From: Deminuibacter soli | Lineage (GTDB): Bacteria > Bacteroidota > Bacteroidia > Chitinophagales > Chitinophagaceae | Assembly (NCBI RefSeq): GCF_003412455.1 | Contig: NZ_QTJU01000002.1 | Coordinates: 682,001 to 746,000, forward strand | DNA length: 64,000 bases | Reading direction: 5' to 3' | Shown: piece after piece, positions 57,284 to 64,000 of the stretch | Layout: each line of letters starts with the position of its first letter | Numbering within the stretch: position 1 is the first letter of the stretch | The notes under the pieces: model-generated | What the model was told of the DNA's origin: nothing | The model's database searches: none | The model's input: the letters and a program-made list of their open reading frames with translations, nothing else | Position numbers and translations under genes: made by a program

Positions 57284-59194
57284 TTAATGCTCAGCTGGTA
57301 TACCGGACACGTTGTACTCAACAGGTATCCATACACGGTAGCGGCTTTTAACATCCCAGTTGTTTCCCGCCGAGGAGAAATCAACCAGCGGTATATCAAT
57401 GTTCACCGGGTTTTCGCCGCTGCCTGTTTTGTTGTAGCGGGTAAAATATAACCAGGCGCCGGGCCTGGCAGCAGGTGCCTGTTCTGCCGTGTCGTTGTTG
57501 CTGCCGGTGCTGGTGATGGCGGCATCAATGGGGTAGCTACTGAAACGGCTATCTCTTGCCAGCACTACCGGTCCGCGTGTAAAAGCGGCAAAGTCGCCCT
57601 GCGGGGTGTGGTGTACCTGTGTTTTAATGCGCATGTCAACATGCAGGGTAATTACATCGCCTTTTTTCCAGGTTTGCTGCAAGGTGAAATAGCGGCCGGG
57701 TGTAATGCTGTCTGTAACCGGTTTGCCGTTTACTGCTACCTGCGTATGCGCACTCCATGCCGGTATGCGCAGGTTAATGGCAGCGTTTACAGGAGCATCG
57801 GGCTGCAGGGTAATGGCAACATCGCCATCAGCGGGGTAGCCGGTTGTAAGCTGCAGCTGCAGTTGGTGATTGCCCGGCAGTTGCAGTTGTGCGTGCGCTG
57901 CATTATACAGGTTGAGGTAAATATTTTGCTGCTGCTGCATTACAGCCACATCGGGCAGCAGGGTATAACCGCGCGGGCCATTGGCCATGCAGCAGTTAAT
58001 GTGCATGTTGCACTGAAACTCATCAAGGTCCCTGAACCCCTGCAGGCTGCTGTATTTGCTGAAGCGGCCTGATGGAGATAGTGAGCCGGGCAGGTTATTA
58101 TAAGCGGTGGTCTCAATGTCATCGAGCAGCTGCGGGTTGCCGGTAATGCGGTACAGCTCGTAGCAGAGCTTCATCCAGGTAATGGTAACACAGGTTTCCA
58201 TGGTATGCATGGATGGAAAGTATTGCTGCGACTGGCCACCATACCAGCATTCCATTGCCGCGCCGGAACCAACGATATTGATTTCTGTTTGGCGGATATT
58301 GGCTACGGTTTGCACCACGGCATTGAGGTAATCTTTGTTGCCGGTGAACCGGTAAAGCTTCAGCAAGCCATCGTAACAGCTCATCATTTCATAAGCTTTG
58401 GCACCATTTTTCCAGGTCCACCATTCTTCAGGTGTTGCGGTAGTAAACCGTTGGGCAACCGGCACGTTTTGCAGGGCCTTGCTGATGAGTTGCGGCCCCT
58501 CCGGTGTTTCCCATTGCGTTACGATGTATTGTGCAAAAGCAAGATAGTTTTTGTTGCCGGTGCGCTCGTACAGCAGCATTACAGGTTCTAATATGGAAGA
58601 GCTGGGCATACCGCGGAAGTTACCGGTTAATACAATGTTGGCTTTGCCCGGACCGATTTCTGTTAAGGTATAATCCAGCAAGCGTTCTGCACCTGCCAGT
58701 GCTTTTTTATCGCCTGTAAGATCATAGTAATACACCAGGCCGAGCAGGGTATATTTTCTGCCCCATACATCCCATCCCTGCAGGTGTTTGCCGGGTGCGT
58801 AATTGCCAATATACCCATCTGCCGTTTGCGTGGCAAGTATACCGGTAACAGCTTGCTGCATGGTGTGCAGCAAGGCAGTGTTTGTTGTATCGTATGCATA
58901 TGCTTTTACGGCAGAGAGCATCCATTTACCCCAGAATTCTGTTTGCCATAAACTGCTTTCATTTCTTTCTTTGAAAGGAGCAACCAGTGATGCCACGTCC
59001 TGCGCGTTAATGCTGTGTTGTGTTACAAACTGCAATTTTTCGCCAAGGTAGCCATCGAACTGCAGGTGTGTAGCCGGGTTGGCTGCATAGGGCTGCCTGC
59101 TGTCTGCTTTAAATGGCAGGTGCGAAGCAACCTGTGCATGGGCAGCATATAAACCCGACAACAGGCAGGTAAACAGCAACAGGGCTCTTTGCAT
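57284..59194 (-). CDS. glycoside hydrolase family 127-type (DUF1680) beta-L-arabinofuranosidase-like protein
   Basis: A 636-residue secreted enzyme with signal peptide (MQRALLLFTCLLSGLYAAHA, cut before QVAS) and an alpha/alpha barrel. The zinc-binding residues and Cys nucleophile of GH127 are visible: TMETCVTITWMK (Glu and Cys near 333-335) and NCCMANGPRG (Cys-Cys near 402). The C-terminal beta domain includes NLRIPAWS and AFTRGPVVLARDS. It probably removes L-arabinofuranose or related sugars from plant glycans. I start at ATG 59194. It is divergent from an esterase gene. Confidence 0.9.
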   Translation of the reverse strand: MQRALLLFTCLLSGLYAAHAQVASHLPFKADSRQPYAANPATHLQFDGYLGEKLQFVTQHSINAQDVASLVAPFKERNESSLWQTEFWGKWMLSAVKAYAYDTTNTALLHTMQQAVTGILATQTADGYIGNYAPGKHLQGWDVWGRKYTLLGLVYYYDLTGDKKALAGAERLLDYTLTEIGPGKANIVLTGNFRGMPSSSILEPVMLLYERTGNKNYLAFAQYIVTQWETPEGPQLISKALQNVPVAQRFTTATPEEWWTWKNGAKAYEMMSCYDGLLKLYRFTGNKDYLNAVVQTVANIRQTEINIVGSGAAMECWYGGQSQQYFPSMHTMETCVTITWMKLCYELYRITGNPQLLDDIETTAYNNLPGSLSPSGRFSKYSSLQGFRDLDEFQCNMHINCCMANGPRGYTLLPDVAVMQQQQNIYLNLYNAAHAQLQLPGNHQLQLQLTTGYPADGDVAITLQPDAPVNAAINLRIPAWSAHTQVAVNGKPVTDSITPGRYFTLQQTWKKGDVITLHVDMRIKTQVHHTPQGDFAAFTRGPVVLARDSRFSSYPIDAAITSTGSNNDTAEQAPAARPGAWLYFTRYNKTGSGENPVNIDIPLVDFSSAGNNWDVKSRYRVWIPVEYNVSGIPAEH

Positions 59195-59352
59195 ATGGTG
59201 TATTTTGCCCTGAAGGTAAGTTGCCTGGTTTAAAAATACCATTGCAAAAATGGCAGCTGCATAAAATATTTTGCCACGGGCCTGTATCTGTTAAAATAGT
59301 ATTTTCAATTGCTGTTTTGCAATTAATGTTATTCTAACAATTATTTAAAAGC

Positions 59353-60264
59353 ATGAAAAGAACATTGCGATTGATCCCGTTTTTATTGTTCGCTGCCGTG
59401 TCACCTGCAAGTGCACAGCAGTGGCTGCCTTTGTACAAAGACAGTATTCCCAACAGTATCCCATCGCCAGATAAGGAAAAGATGGAGATACAGCATGGTA
59501 TTGAAATTACCAGCAATATTACCCGGCCGGGTATTACTTTGTATCAACCTGCGAAGCCCAATGGCGCGGCAGTGATTATATGCCCCGGCGGTGGTTACTG
59601 GATTGAAGCCACCAGTCATGAAGGTGCTGATGTGGCCAAACGTTTTGCCGCTGCAGGGGTAACGGCAATTGTATTAAAGTACCGCATACCCAATGCCGAA
59701 ACCATGCGCGATAAAAGCATTGGTGCCTTGCAGGATGCACAGCAGGCTTTACGGCTGGTACGTGCGCATGCAGCAGCCTGGCATATTGATGCGGCGCGTG
59801 TAGGTATAATGGGCTTTTCTGCGGGTGGGCACCTGGCATCCAGCGCAGGCACGCATTTTACAAAAAGCTTTCTGCCGGAAGCTGATACGGCGGGCTTGCG
59901 GCCTTCGTTTATGATACTGGTATACCCGGTGATCAGTTTCAGCAACACCATCGGTCATTCCGGTTCGCGTGAGCAGCTGCTGGGCAAGGCGCCTGATACC
60001 GCACAGGTGCAATACTTTTCTAACGAGCTGCAGGTAACGGCTGCCACCCCGCCCACCTTCCTGGTACATGCCAGCGACGATGACGGCGTAAGTCCTGAGA
60101 ACAGCATTTTATTTTACCAGGCATTGCTGCGCAACCATGTACCTGCTGAAATGCATTTGTACCAGCAGGGCAAGCATGGATTTGGTATGCATTTGCCCAA
60201 CAGTAAAATTGACTGGATGAATGATTGCCTCAACTGGATGGCAACCAACCAGTGGACCAGGTAA
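59353..60264 (+). CDS. secreted alpha/beta hydrolase (acetyl-xylan-esterase-like)
   Basis: A 303-residue secreted esterase of the prolyl-oligopeptidase/BD-FAE-like alpha/beta fold. Signal peptide MKRTLRLIPFLLFAAVSPAS then AQQ; AAVIICPGGGYWIEATSHEG is the oxyanion segment, IMGFSAGGHLAS the nucleophile elbow (Ser near 156), VHASDDDGVSPENS the Asp (near 239), and QQGKHGFGM the His (near 275). It most likely deacetylates or de-esterifies plant polysaccharides. Together with the divergent GH127-type gene it suggests a small glycan-degrading unit, though no SusC/D genes are nearby. Confidence 0.88.
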   Translation: MKRTLRLIPFLLFAAVSPASAQQWLPLYKDSIPNSIPSPDKEKMEIQHGIEITSNITRPGITLYQPAKPNGAAVIICPGGGYWIEATSHEGADVAKRFAAAGVTAIVLKYRIPNAETMRDKSIGALQDAQQALRLVRAHAAAWHIDAARVGIMGFSAGGHLASSAGTHFTKSFLPEADTAGLRPSFMILVYPVISFSNTIGHSGSREQLLGKAPDTAQVQYFSNELQVTAATPPTFLVHASDDDGVSPENSILFYQALLRNHVPAEMHLYQQGKHGFGMHLPNSKIDWMNDCLNWMATNQWTR

Positions 60265-60295
60265 ACCAATCTCCCATCACCGATAAAGCTTAGCC

Positions 60296-62512
60296 ATGCT
60301 ATCAACCATTAACAGCATGCCCTTACAACAGGTAAGCAGGCAACCATTTTTATTTTACAAACGAAGTTTCTTTATACTATGCGCAGCGGTTGCAATGGCA
60401 GCCTGCGGCGGCAAACAGCCCAACAGCGATCAGTGGAATGTATACGGCGGAAACAAAGCCGGTACACGGTATTCATCACTTACACAGATTGATACAGGTA
60501 ATGTGCAGCAGCTGGCTGTTGCATGGACGTATCATACCCATGATGCAGATACGGTTAATCATTCGCAGATACAATGCAACCCCATTATTGTAGACAACGT
60601 GTTATACGGCAGCACGCCACAGCAAAAGATCTTTGCACTGGATGCCGCTACCGGTAAGCAGAAATGGGTGTTTGACCCGCTGGATAAGAAATCGGGTGAT
60701 GCCTCGTTTTTTGTGATGAACAATATCCGTGGTGTAAGTTACTGGGCAAGCGGGGATGATAAACGTATTCTTTTTACAGCAGGTGCCTACCTGTATGCCA
60801 TTAGTGCAACAGATGGTAAACCAATCCCTGCTTTCGGGAACAAAGGCCGTATTGACCTGCATGATGGCCTGGGCAGAGATGTAAGTCAATTGTTCGTAAC
60901 CAATACCTCGCCGGGCATTATTTACAAAGACCTCATTATTACCGGCACCAGGGTAGATGAAGGCGCCAATGCAGCACCCGGGCATATCCGCGCGTATGAT
61001 GTGCGTACCGGTAAACAACAATGGATTTTCCATACCATACCACAGCCTGGTGAGCCGGGTTATGAAACCTGGGAAGATCCCAATGCCTGGAAACATATCG
61101 GCGGTGCCAACTGCTGGAGTGGTTTTACACTGGATGAACAAAAAGGGATAGTGTTTGCTGCCGTGGGATCTGCTTCCTATGACTTTTATGGCGGCATGCG
61201 CAAAGGCGCCAACCTTTATGCCGATTGCATGCTGGCACTGGATGCAGCCACAGGTAAACTGGTGTGGCATTTCCAGGATATACACCACGACCTGTGGGAC
61301 AAAGACATACCAACACCACCGGCACTGGTAACCATACAACGTGATGGTAAAAATATTGAAGCAGTAGCACAGCCCACCAAAACCGGTTATGTGTTTGTAT
61401 TAGACCGTGCAACAGGCAAGCCATTGTATGATGTAAAAGAAGTGCCTGTGCCAACAGTGTCTGATCTGAAAGGTGAGAAAGTATATCCCACGCAGCCCAT
61501 GCCGGTATTGCCCAAGCCATTTGCAAGGCAGCATATGAGCGAAGAAGATATCAATCCATTGTTGTCAGCTGCCGAACAGGACAGCCTGAAAAAAGTATTG
61601 CAATCGCTGCATCATGACAATATGTTTGACCCGCCCTCGCAAACCGGTACGCTCATATTCCCGGGCTATGATGGCGGCGCAGAATGGAGCGGCCCGGCAT
61701 TTGACCAGCAGACAGGGCTGTTGTATGTAAATGCCAATGAAATGCCTTGGATACTGCATATGAAAGAAGTGAAAGCAGCGCAACAGCAGGCAGAGAACTG
61801 GCTGCAGGCAGGTCAGCGTTTGTATCAAACCAACTGTATTACCTGTCATGGGCCTGAGCGTAAAGGCGGGGGCAACTATCCTTCGCTGGTTGAAGCAAAT
61901 AAAAAATACAATGCCTTGCAACTGGATACACTGCTGCTGAACGGCCGCAGGATGATGCCTGCCTTTCGCCAGCTGAGCCTGCAGGAACGCCAGGCCATTG
62001 CTTCGTTTATACTGGATAACAAAAAAGCACAGGCAACAGTATTTACCGGGCCTAAGGCAGCGCCTGACAGCTTTCTGCAACTGCCATATGCGGGCACCGG
62101 GTACATCAAGTTTCTTGCGAAAGATGGTACGCCCGCCATACGCCCTCCCTGGGGTACCTTAAGTGCGATAAATTTAAATACCGGCAATATTGACTGGCAG
62201 ATACCATTGGGACAAACAGCTGCCGGTGAACAACATGGTGTTGTAACAGGAACGGAGAATTATGGCGGCCCCGCTGTAACGGCCGGTGGCCTTGTGTTTA
62301 TTGCTGCAACCAGTGATGCCAAAATACGCGCATTCAACAAACACACGGGTAAATTATTGTGGGAGCATGCGCTGCCTGCCAGCGGCTTTGCCACGCCAGC
62401 TGTGTATGCCGTAAATGGTAAACAGTATGTGGTAATTGCATGTGGTGGCGGTAAGCTGCACACCAGTTCGGGCGATAGTTATGTAGCGTTCAGTATACCG
62501 GATAAGAAATAA
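60296..62512 (+). CDS. PQQ-dependent quinoprotein dehydrogenase with inserted cytochrome c domain
   Basis: A 738-residue lipoprotein-like quinohaemoprotein. The leader ends MAACGGKQP (lipobox Cys near 37; an internal Met at codon 8, 60317, is an alternative start). An eight-bladed propeller begins SDQWNVYGGNKAGTRYSSLT, with repeated W-docking motifs such as LDAATGKQKWVFDP and YDVRTGKQQWIFHT. A cytochrome c insert at about 500-580 carries CITCHGPERKGGG (haem Cys514). Propeller blades resume after it. It oxidises a sugar or alcohol in the periplasm and passes electrons through its own haem. It lies 31 bases after the esterase gene. Confidence 0.92.
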   Translation: MLSTINSMPLQQVSRQPFLFYKRSFFILCAAVAMAACGGKQPNSDQWNVYGGNKAGTRYSSLTQIDTGNVQQLAVAWTYHTHDADTVNHSQIQCNPIIVDNVLYGSTPQQKIFALDAATGKQKWVFDPLDKKSGDASFFVMNNIRGVSYWASGDDKRILFTAGAYLYAISATDGKPIPAFGNKGRIDLHDGLGRDVSQLFVTNTSPGIIYKDLIITGTRVDEGANAAPGHIRAYDVRTGKQQWIFHTIPQPGEPGYETWEDPNAWKHIGGANCWSGFTLDEQKGIVFAAVGSASYDFYGGMRKGANLYADCMLALDAATGKLVWHFQDIHHDLWDKDIPTPPALVTIQRDGKNIEAVAQPTKTGYVFVLDRATGKPLYDVKEVPVPTVSDLKGEKVYPTQPMPVLPKPFARQHMSEEDINPLLSAAEQDSLKKVLQSLHHDNMFDPPSQTGTLIFPGYDGGAEWSGPAFDQQTGLLYVNANEMPWILHMKEVKAAQQQAENWLQAGQRLYQTNCITCHGPERKGGGNYPSLVEANKKYNALQLDTLLLNGRRMMPAFRQLSLQERQAIASFILDNKKAQATVFTGPKAAPDSFLQLPYAGTGYIKFLAKDGTPAIRPPWGTLSAINLNTGNIDWQIPLGQTAAGEQHGVVTGTENYGGPAVTAGGLVFIAATSDAKIRAFNKHTGKLLWEHALPASGFATPAVYAVNGKQYVVIACGGGKLHTSSGDSYVAFSIPDKK

Positions 62513-62583
62513 CCGGGCTTTAACAATGCACTGCACAGTAAGCATGGCACAATAATGGCAACACAAACAGAAAATAGCTTATC

Positions 62584-62970
62584 ATGGAAATCATTATTCA
62601 ATCATTAGGGTTCAAAGCAGGCGATTCTCTGGAAACATTTGTGAAGGATAAGTTGAACACGCTGAAAAGCGACCGTATTGTAAGCGCCAATGTAACACTG
62701 TACAAAGGGCCAGACAGTGATCCGGAAAGCAATTACTGTGAAATACGCCTTGAAGCACCGGGCAACGACCCGTTTGTAAAAAAACAGGGTGCGCATTTTG
62801 AAACAGCTATCAGCGAATGTGTGGAGGTATTGACACAGATGTTGCAAAAATCGAAAGACAAGCAATCAGCTGCACGCAAGGCAGAGAGTGCAGCGATACA
62901 GGATGCCCTGCTGGAAGGAGAAGATGAAAGCGATGGTACTGAACCTGAACTGGAAGATGTGGTAAAATAA
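62584..62970 (+). CDS. ribosome hibernation promoting factor/RaiA family
   Basis: A 128-residue protein with the HPF/RaiA beta-alpha-beta-beta-beta-alpha fold. MEIIIQSLGFKAGDSLETFV and VKDKLNTLKSDRI begin the fold, YCEIRLEAPGNDPFVKKQGA continues it, and HFETAISECVEVLTQMLQKS is the long helix. The C-terminal tail (about 105-128) is acidic. It probably binds the 30S subunit and slows translation in stationary phase. It is a single-domain short form without the long-HPF C-terminal dimerisation module. Confidence 0.88.
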   Translation: MEIIIQSLGFKAGDSLETFVKDKLNTLKSDRIVSANVTLYKGPDSDPESNYCEIRLEAPGNDPFVKKQGAHFETAISECVEVLTQMLQKSKDKQSAARKAESAAIQDALLEGEDESDGTEPELEDVVK

Positions 62971-62997
62971 TCAAAGTGTTAAACGTAATAATAACAG

Positions 62998-63019
62998 GCC
63001 CGGGTATTCCGGGCTTTTT
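62998..63019. terminator. bidirectional terminator after the HPF gene
   Basis: GCCCGG and CCGGGC form a six-bp stem around GTATT, followed by TTTTT. On the minus strand the tail is less T-rich but AT-biased, so it can also serve the small lipoprotein. Confidence 0.8.
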
Positions 63020-63028
63020 ATTGGGATA

Positions 63029-63136
63029 CTATTTTCCCGTCTTTGACAACGGTTCTTTGGAAACCGGGTCATGGTTCATCTTGGTGTGGCATGCCTGTAC
63101 AAGCAGGCAAAGCAGAGCTATAACAGAAACTCTCAT
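63029..63136 (-). CDS. very small lipoprotein
   Basis: A 35-residue frame with MRVSVIALLCLLVQACHTKM, where LVQAC fits a lipobox (Cys16), and a 19-residue polar tail (NHDPVSKEPLSKTGK). A shared terminator follows. No promoter box was found. It may be real, like many tiny Bacteroidota lipoproteins, or chance. Confidence 0.4.
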   Translation of the reverse strand: MRVSVIALLCLLVQACHTKMNHDPVSKEPLSKTGK

Positions 63137-63203
63137 GTGTTGAGTTGAAAGGTGATGGCAGTGTACACTTCCGGTCATGTAATTAATATCACTTACCAAA
63201 GCC

Positions 63204-63325
63204 ATGGCCAAAGAACTGGCACCAAACGAAAAAAAACAGCAGCTTTTAATACAGCGATCAATGAATGGCATGCAGTAGTTACAGGCACCAACCAGGATGA
63301 TGTAAATGCCGCTGCCACTGCATAG
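63204..63325 (+). pseudogene. possible frameshifted small gene with an A8 slippage tract
   Basis: An ATG at 63204 opens MAKELAPNEKK and ends at TAG 63278 after 24 codons. A run of eight A at 63229-63236 lies before the point where the -1 frame continues cleanly as TAAFNTAINEWHAVVTGTNQ then DDVNAAATA to TAG 63325. The joined 40-residue product reads more like protein than either frame alone. It could be a decayed gene, a sequencing indel or slippage. No family recognised. Confidence 0.3.
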
Positions 63326-63352
63326 AAACTGGGTTTATTGCTGCGGCTGGAC

Positions 63353-63360
63353 TACTTTTG
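63353..63360 (+). promoter_or_regulatory. -7 promoter box for the RibD-C-like gene
   Basis: TACTTTTG matches TAnnTTTG exactly and lies 30 bases before the ATG at 63390. No -33 at normal spacing is visible. Confidence 0.45.
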
Positions 63361-63389
63361 TACAGCAATAACCAAAACCAGGAAACACT

Positions 63390-64000
63390 ATGAAACCATA
63401 CGTTATATGTCACATGCTGAGCTCAATTGATGGCAGAATACAAACCGCAAACTGGAAGGGCATGAACGACCAGGGCCTGTACGAACGCACCGGTGAAACA
63501 ACCGAAGCCCAGGCCTGGATGTGTGGCCGTACCACCATGCAGCAACATTTTGCAGTTCCCTTACCTGATTTACCCGAAGCCCCGGCTGATTTGCAGAAGC
63601 GTGACCATGTAGGCAATTGCCAGTCTGATACCTGTGCCGTAGTGGTAGATCAGCATGGCAAGCTGGGATGGGCAAGCTCTACCATTGACGGAGATCACAT
63701 TATAGTGGTATTGACAGAAGCGGTTTCATTGAACTATGTGGCCTACCTGCGCAGCCTTGGTATCTCTTATATTTTCGGCGGCAAAACAGAGATCAATTTC
63801 AGCAATGTGCTGGAAAAACTGAACCAGCTGTTTAATATATCCAGGATTAAACTCGAAGGTGGCGGTGGCATTAACGGCTCTATGCACCAGGCCGGTTTAA
63901 TTGATGAATACAGTTTTGTGTATTACCCGGTGGCAGATGGAAGCGTGAGCCCTACCAGTATTGATACCAACCAAAAGCCCGGTATATCAGCATTTACAAA
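63390..64000 (+). CDS. RibD C-terminal/dihydrofolate reductase-like protein (partial)
   Basis: The reading frame starts at ATG 63390 and stays open to the window end (203 codons), so the C-terminus is missing. MKPYVICHMLSSIDGRIQTA is the substrate-side start of the RibD-C/DHFR fold. WMCGRTTMQQHF follows, then the NADPH region YIFGGKTEINFSNVL and RIKLEGGGGINGSMHQAGLI, DEYSFVYYPVADG. It is probably an NADPH reductase of the stand-alone RibD-C group. The riboflavin pathway is not implied, as RibD's deaminase domain is absent. Confidence 0.85.
   Translation, partial: MKPYVICHMLSSIDGRIQTANWKGMNDQGLYERTGETTEAQAWMCGRTTMQQHFAVPLPDLPEAPADLQKRDHVGNCQSDTCAVVVDQHGKLGWASSTIDGDHIIVVLTEAVSLNYVAYLRSLGISYIFGGKTEINFSNVLEKLNQLFNISRIKLEGGGGINGSMHQAGLIDEYSFVYYPVADGSVSPTSIDTNQKPGISAFT

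Noticed and set aside
1-64000. tRNA genes, rRNA, CRISPR arrays, insertion sequences, prophage
   Set aside because: By eye I found no cloverleaf with a TTCGA loop, no regular spacer-repeat array, no transposase or integrase; an automated scan could still find a missed tRNA.

Overview
The window looks like chromosomal DNA of a Bacteroidota bacterium, most likely family Chitinophagaceae. The evidence is indirect: a type IX secretion plug-family protein, DUF2911 proteins, DUF4369/TlpA thioredoxin proteins, a DUF4129/DUF4350/MoxR/DUF58 cluster, and promoters of the TTTG-N19-TAnnTTTG type. There is no phage, IS element, CRISPR array, rRNA or tRNA that I can recognise. Nearly everything is chromosomal housekeeping or metabolism. 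Several genes were trimmed to internal start codons because their longest open frames run into neighbours or lack a normal N-terminus.

Layout. 1-6257: end of an upstream gene, an RDD membrane protein, then a divergent membrane/MoxR cluster (SpoIIM-like, DUF4129, DUF4350, MoxR ATPase, DUF58). 6375-13091: truB, an Omp85-type outer-membrane protein, a SpoU-type RNA methyltransferase, a FtsX/LolC-type permease and a T9SS plug-family protein. 13401-13493: SRP RNA gene. 13592-20776: transaldolase-like aldolase, small secreted protein, outer-membrane barrel protein, TlpA-like thioredoxin, GH1 glycosidase and a second Omp85-like protein.

20962-39109 is the centrepiece, one run of histidine and tryptophan biosynthesis genes. 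It opens with a promoter, a 17-residue His-rich leader peptide (hisL) and a transcription attenuator. Then come hisG-hisD-hisC, a sorbosone-dehydrogenase-like protein, a cytochrome c and hisB. A second promoter, a 20-residue leader peptide with three consecutive Trp codons (trpL) and a second attenuator follow. After these come trpE-G-D-C-F-B, a GNAT, trpA, hisH, a second GNAT, hisA, hisF, hisIE and a thioredoxin protein. The His pathway is thus split: hisG, hisD, hisC and hisB follow a His-sensing attenuator, while hisH, hisA, hisF and hisIE follow a Trp-sensing one. Both attenuators share one compact design. A copy of the terminator's 3' arm lies at the leader stop codon, exactly 13 nt after the last regulatory codon, and the leader start codon lies only a few bases downstream of the -7 box.

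39133-53317: ArsC/Spx-like reductase, two DUF2911 proteins, pdxJ, a DUF3307/SatD-like pair behind an unusual TATAGTACTATA operator array, a YhcH-family protein, a large lipoprotein, a CPA1 antiporter, ahcY, valS, a small lipoprotein and a DnaQ exonuclease/GIY-YIG nuclease fusion. 53750-64000: tex, aat and clpS (N-degron pathway), a GH127-type glycosidase, an esterase, a PQQ dehydrogenase with its own haem domain, a ribosome hibernation factor, a tiny lipoprotein, and a RibD-C/dihydrofolate-reductase-like gene cut by the window end.

Many intergenic gaps hold degenerate short-period repeats of several distinct families (TTTGAAAA, GTGAGTGGTGAGTG, GTTTAAAGTTTGAAG, ATGGTTGAATGG, AGCTAAAAGCTA and CTTTGTGTTC types), some as inverted pairs. 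These look like lineage-specific dispersed repeats rather than genes.
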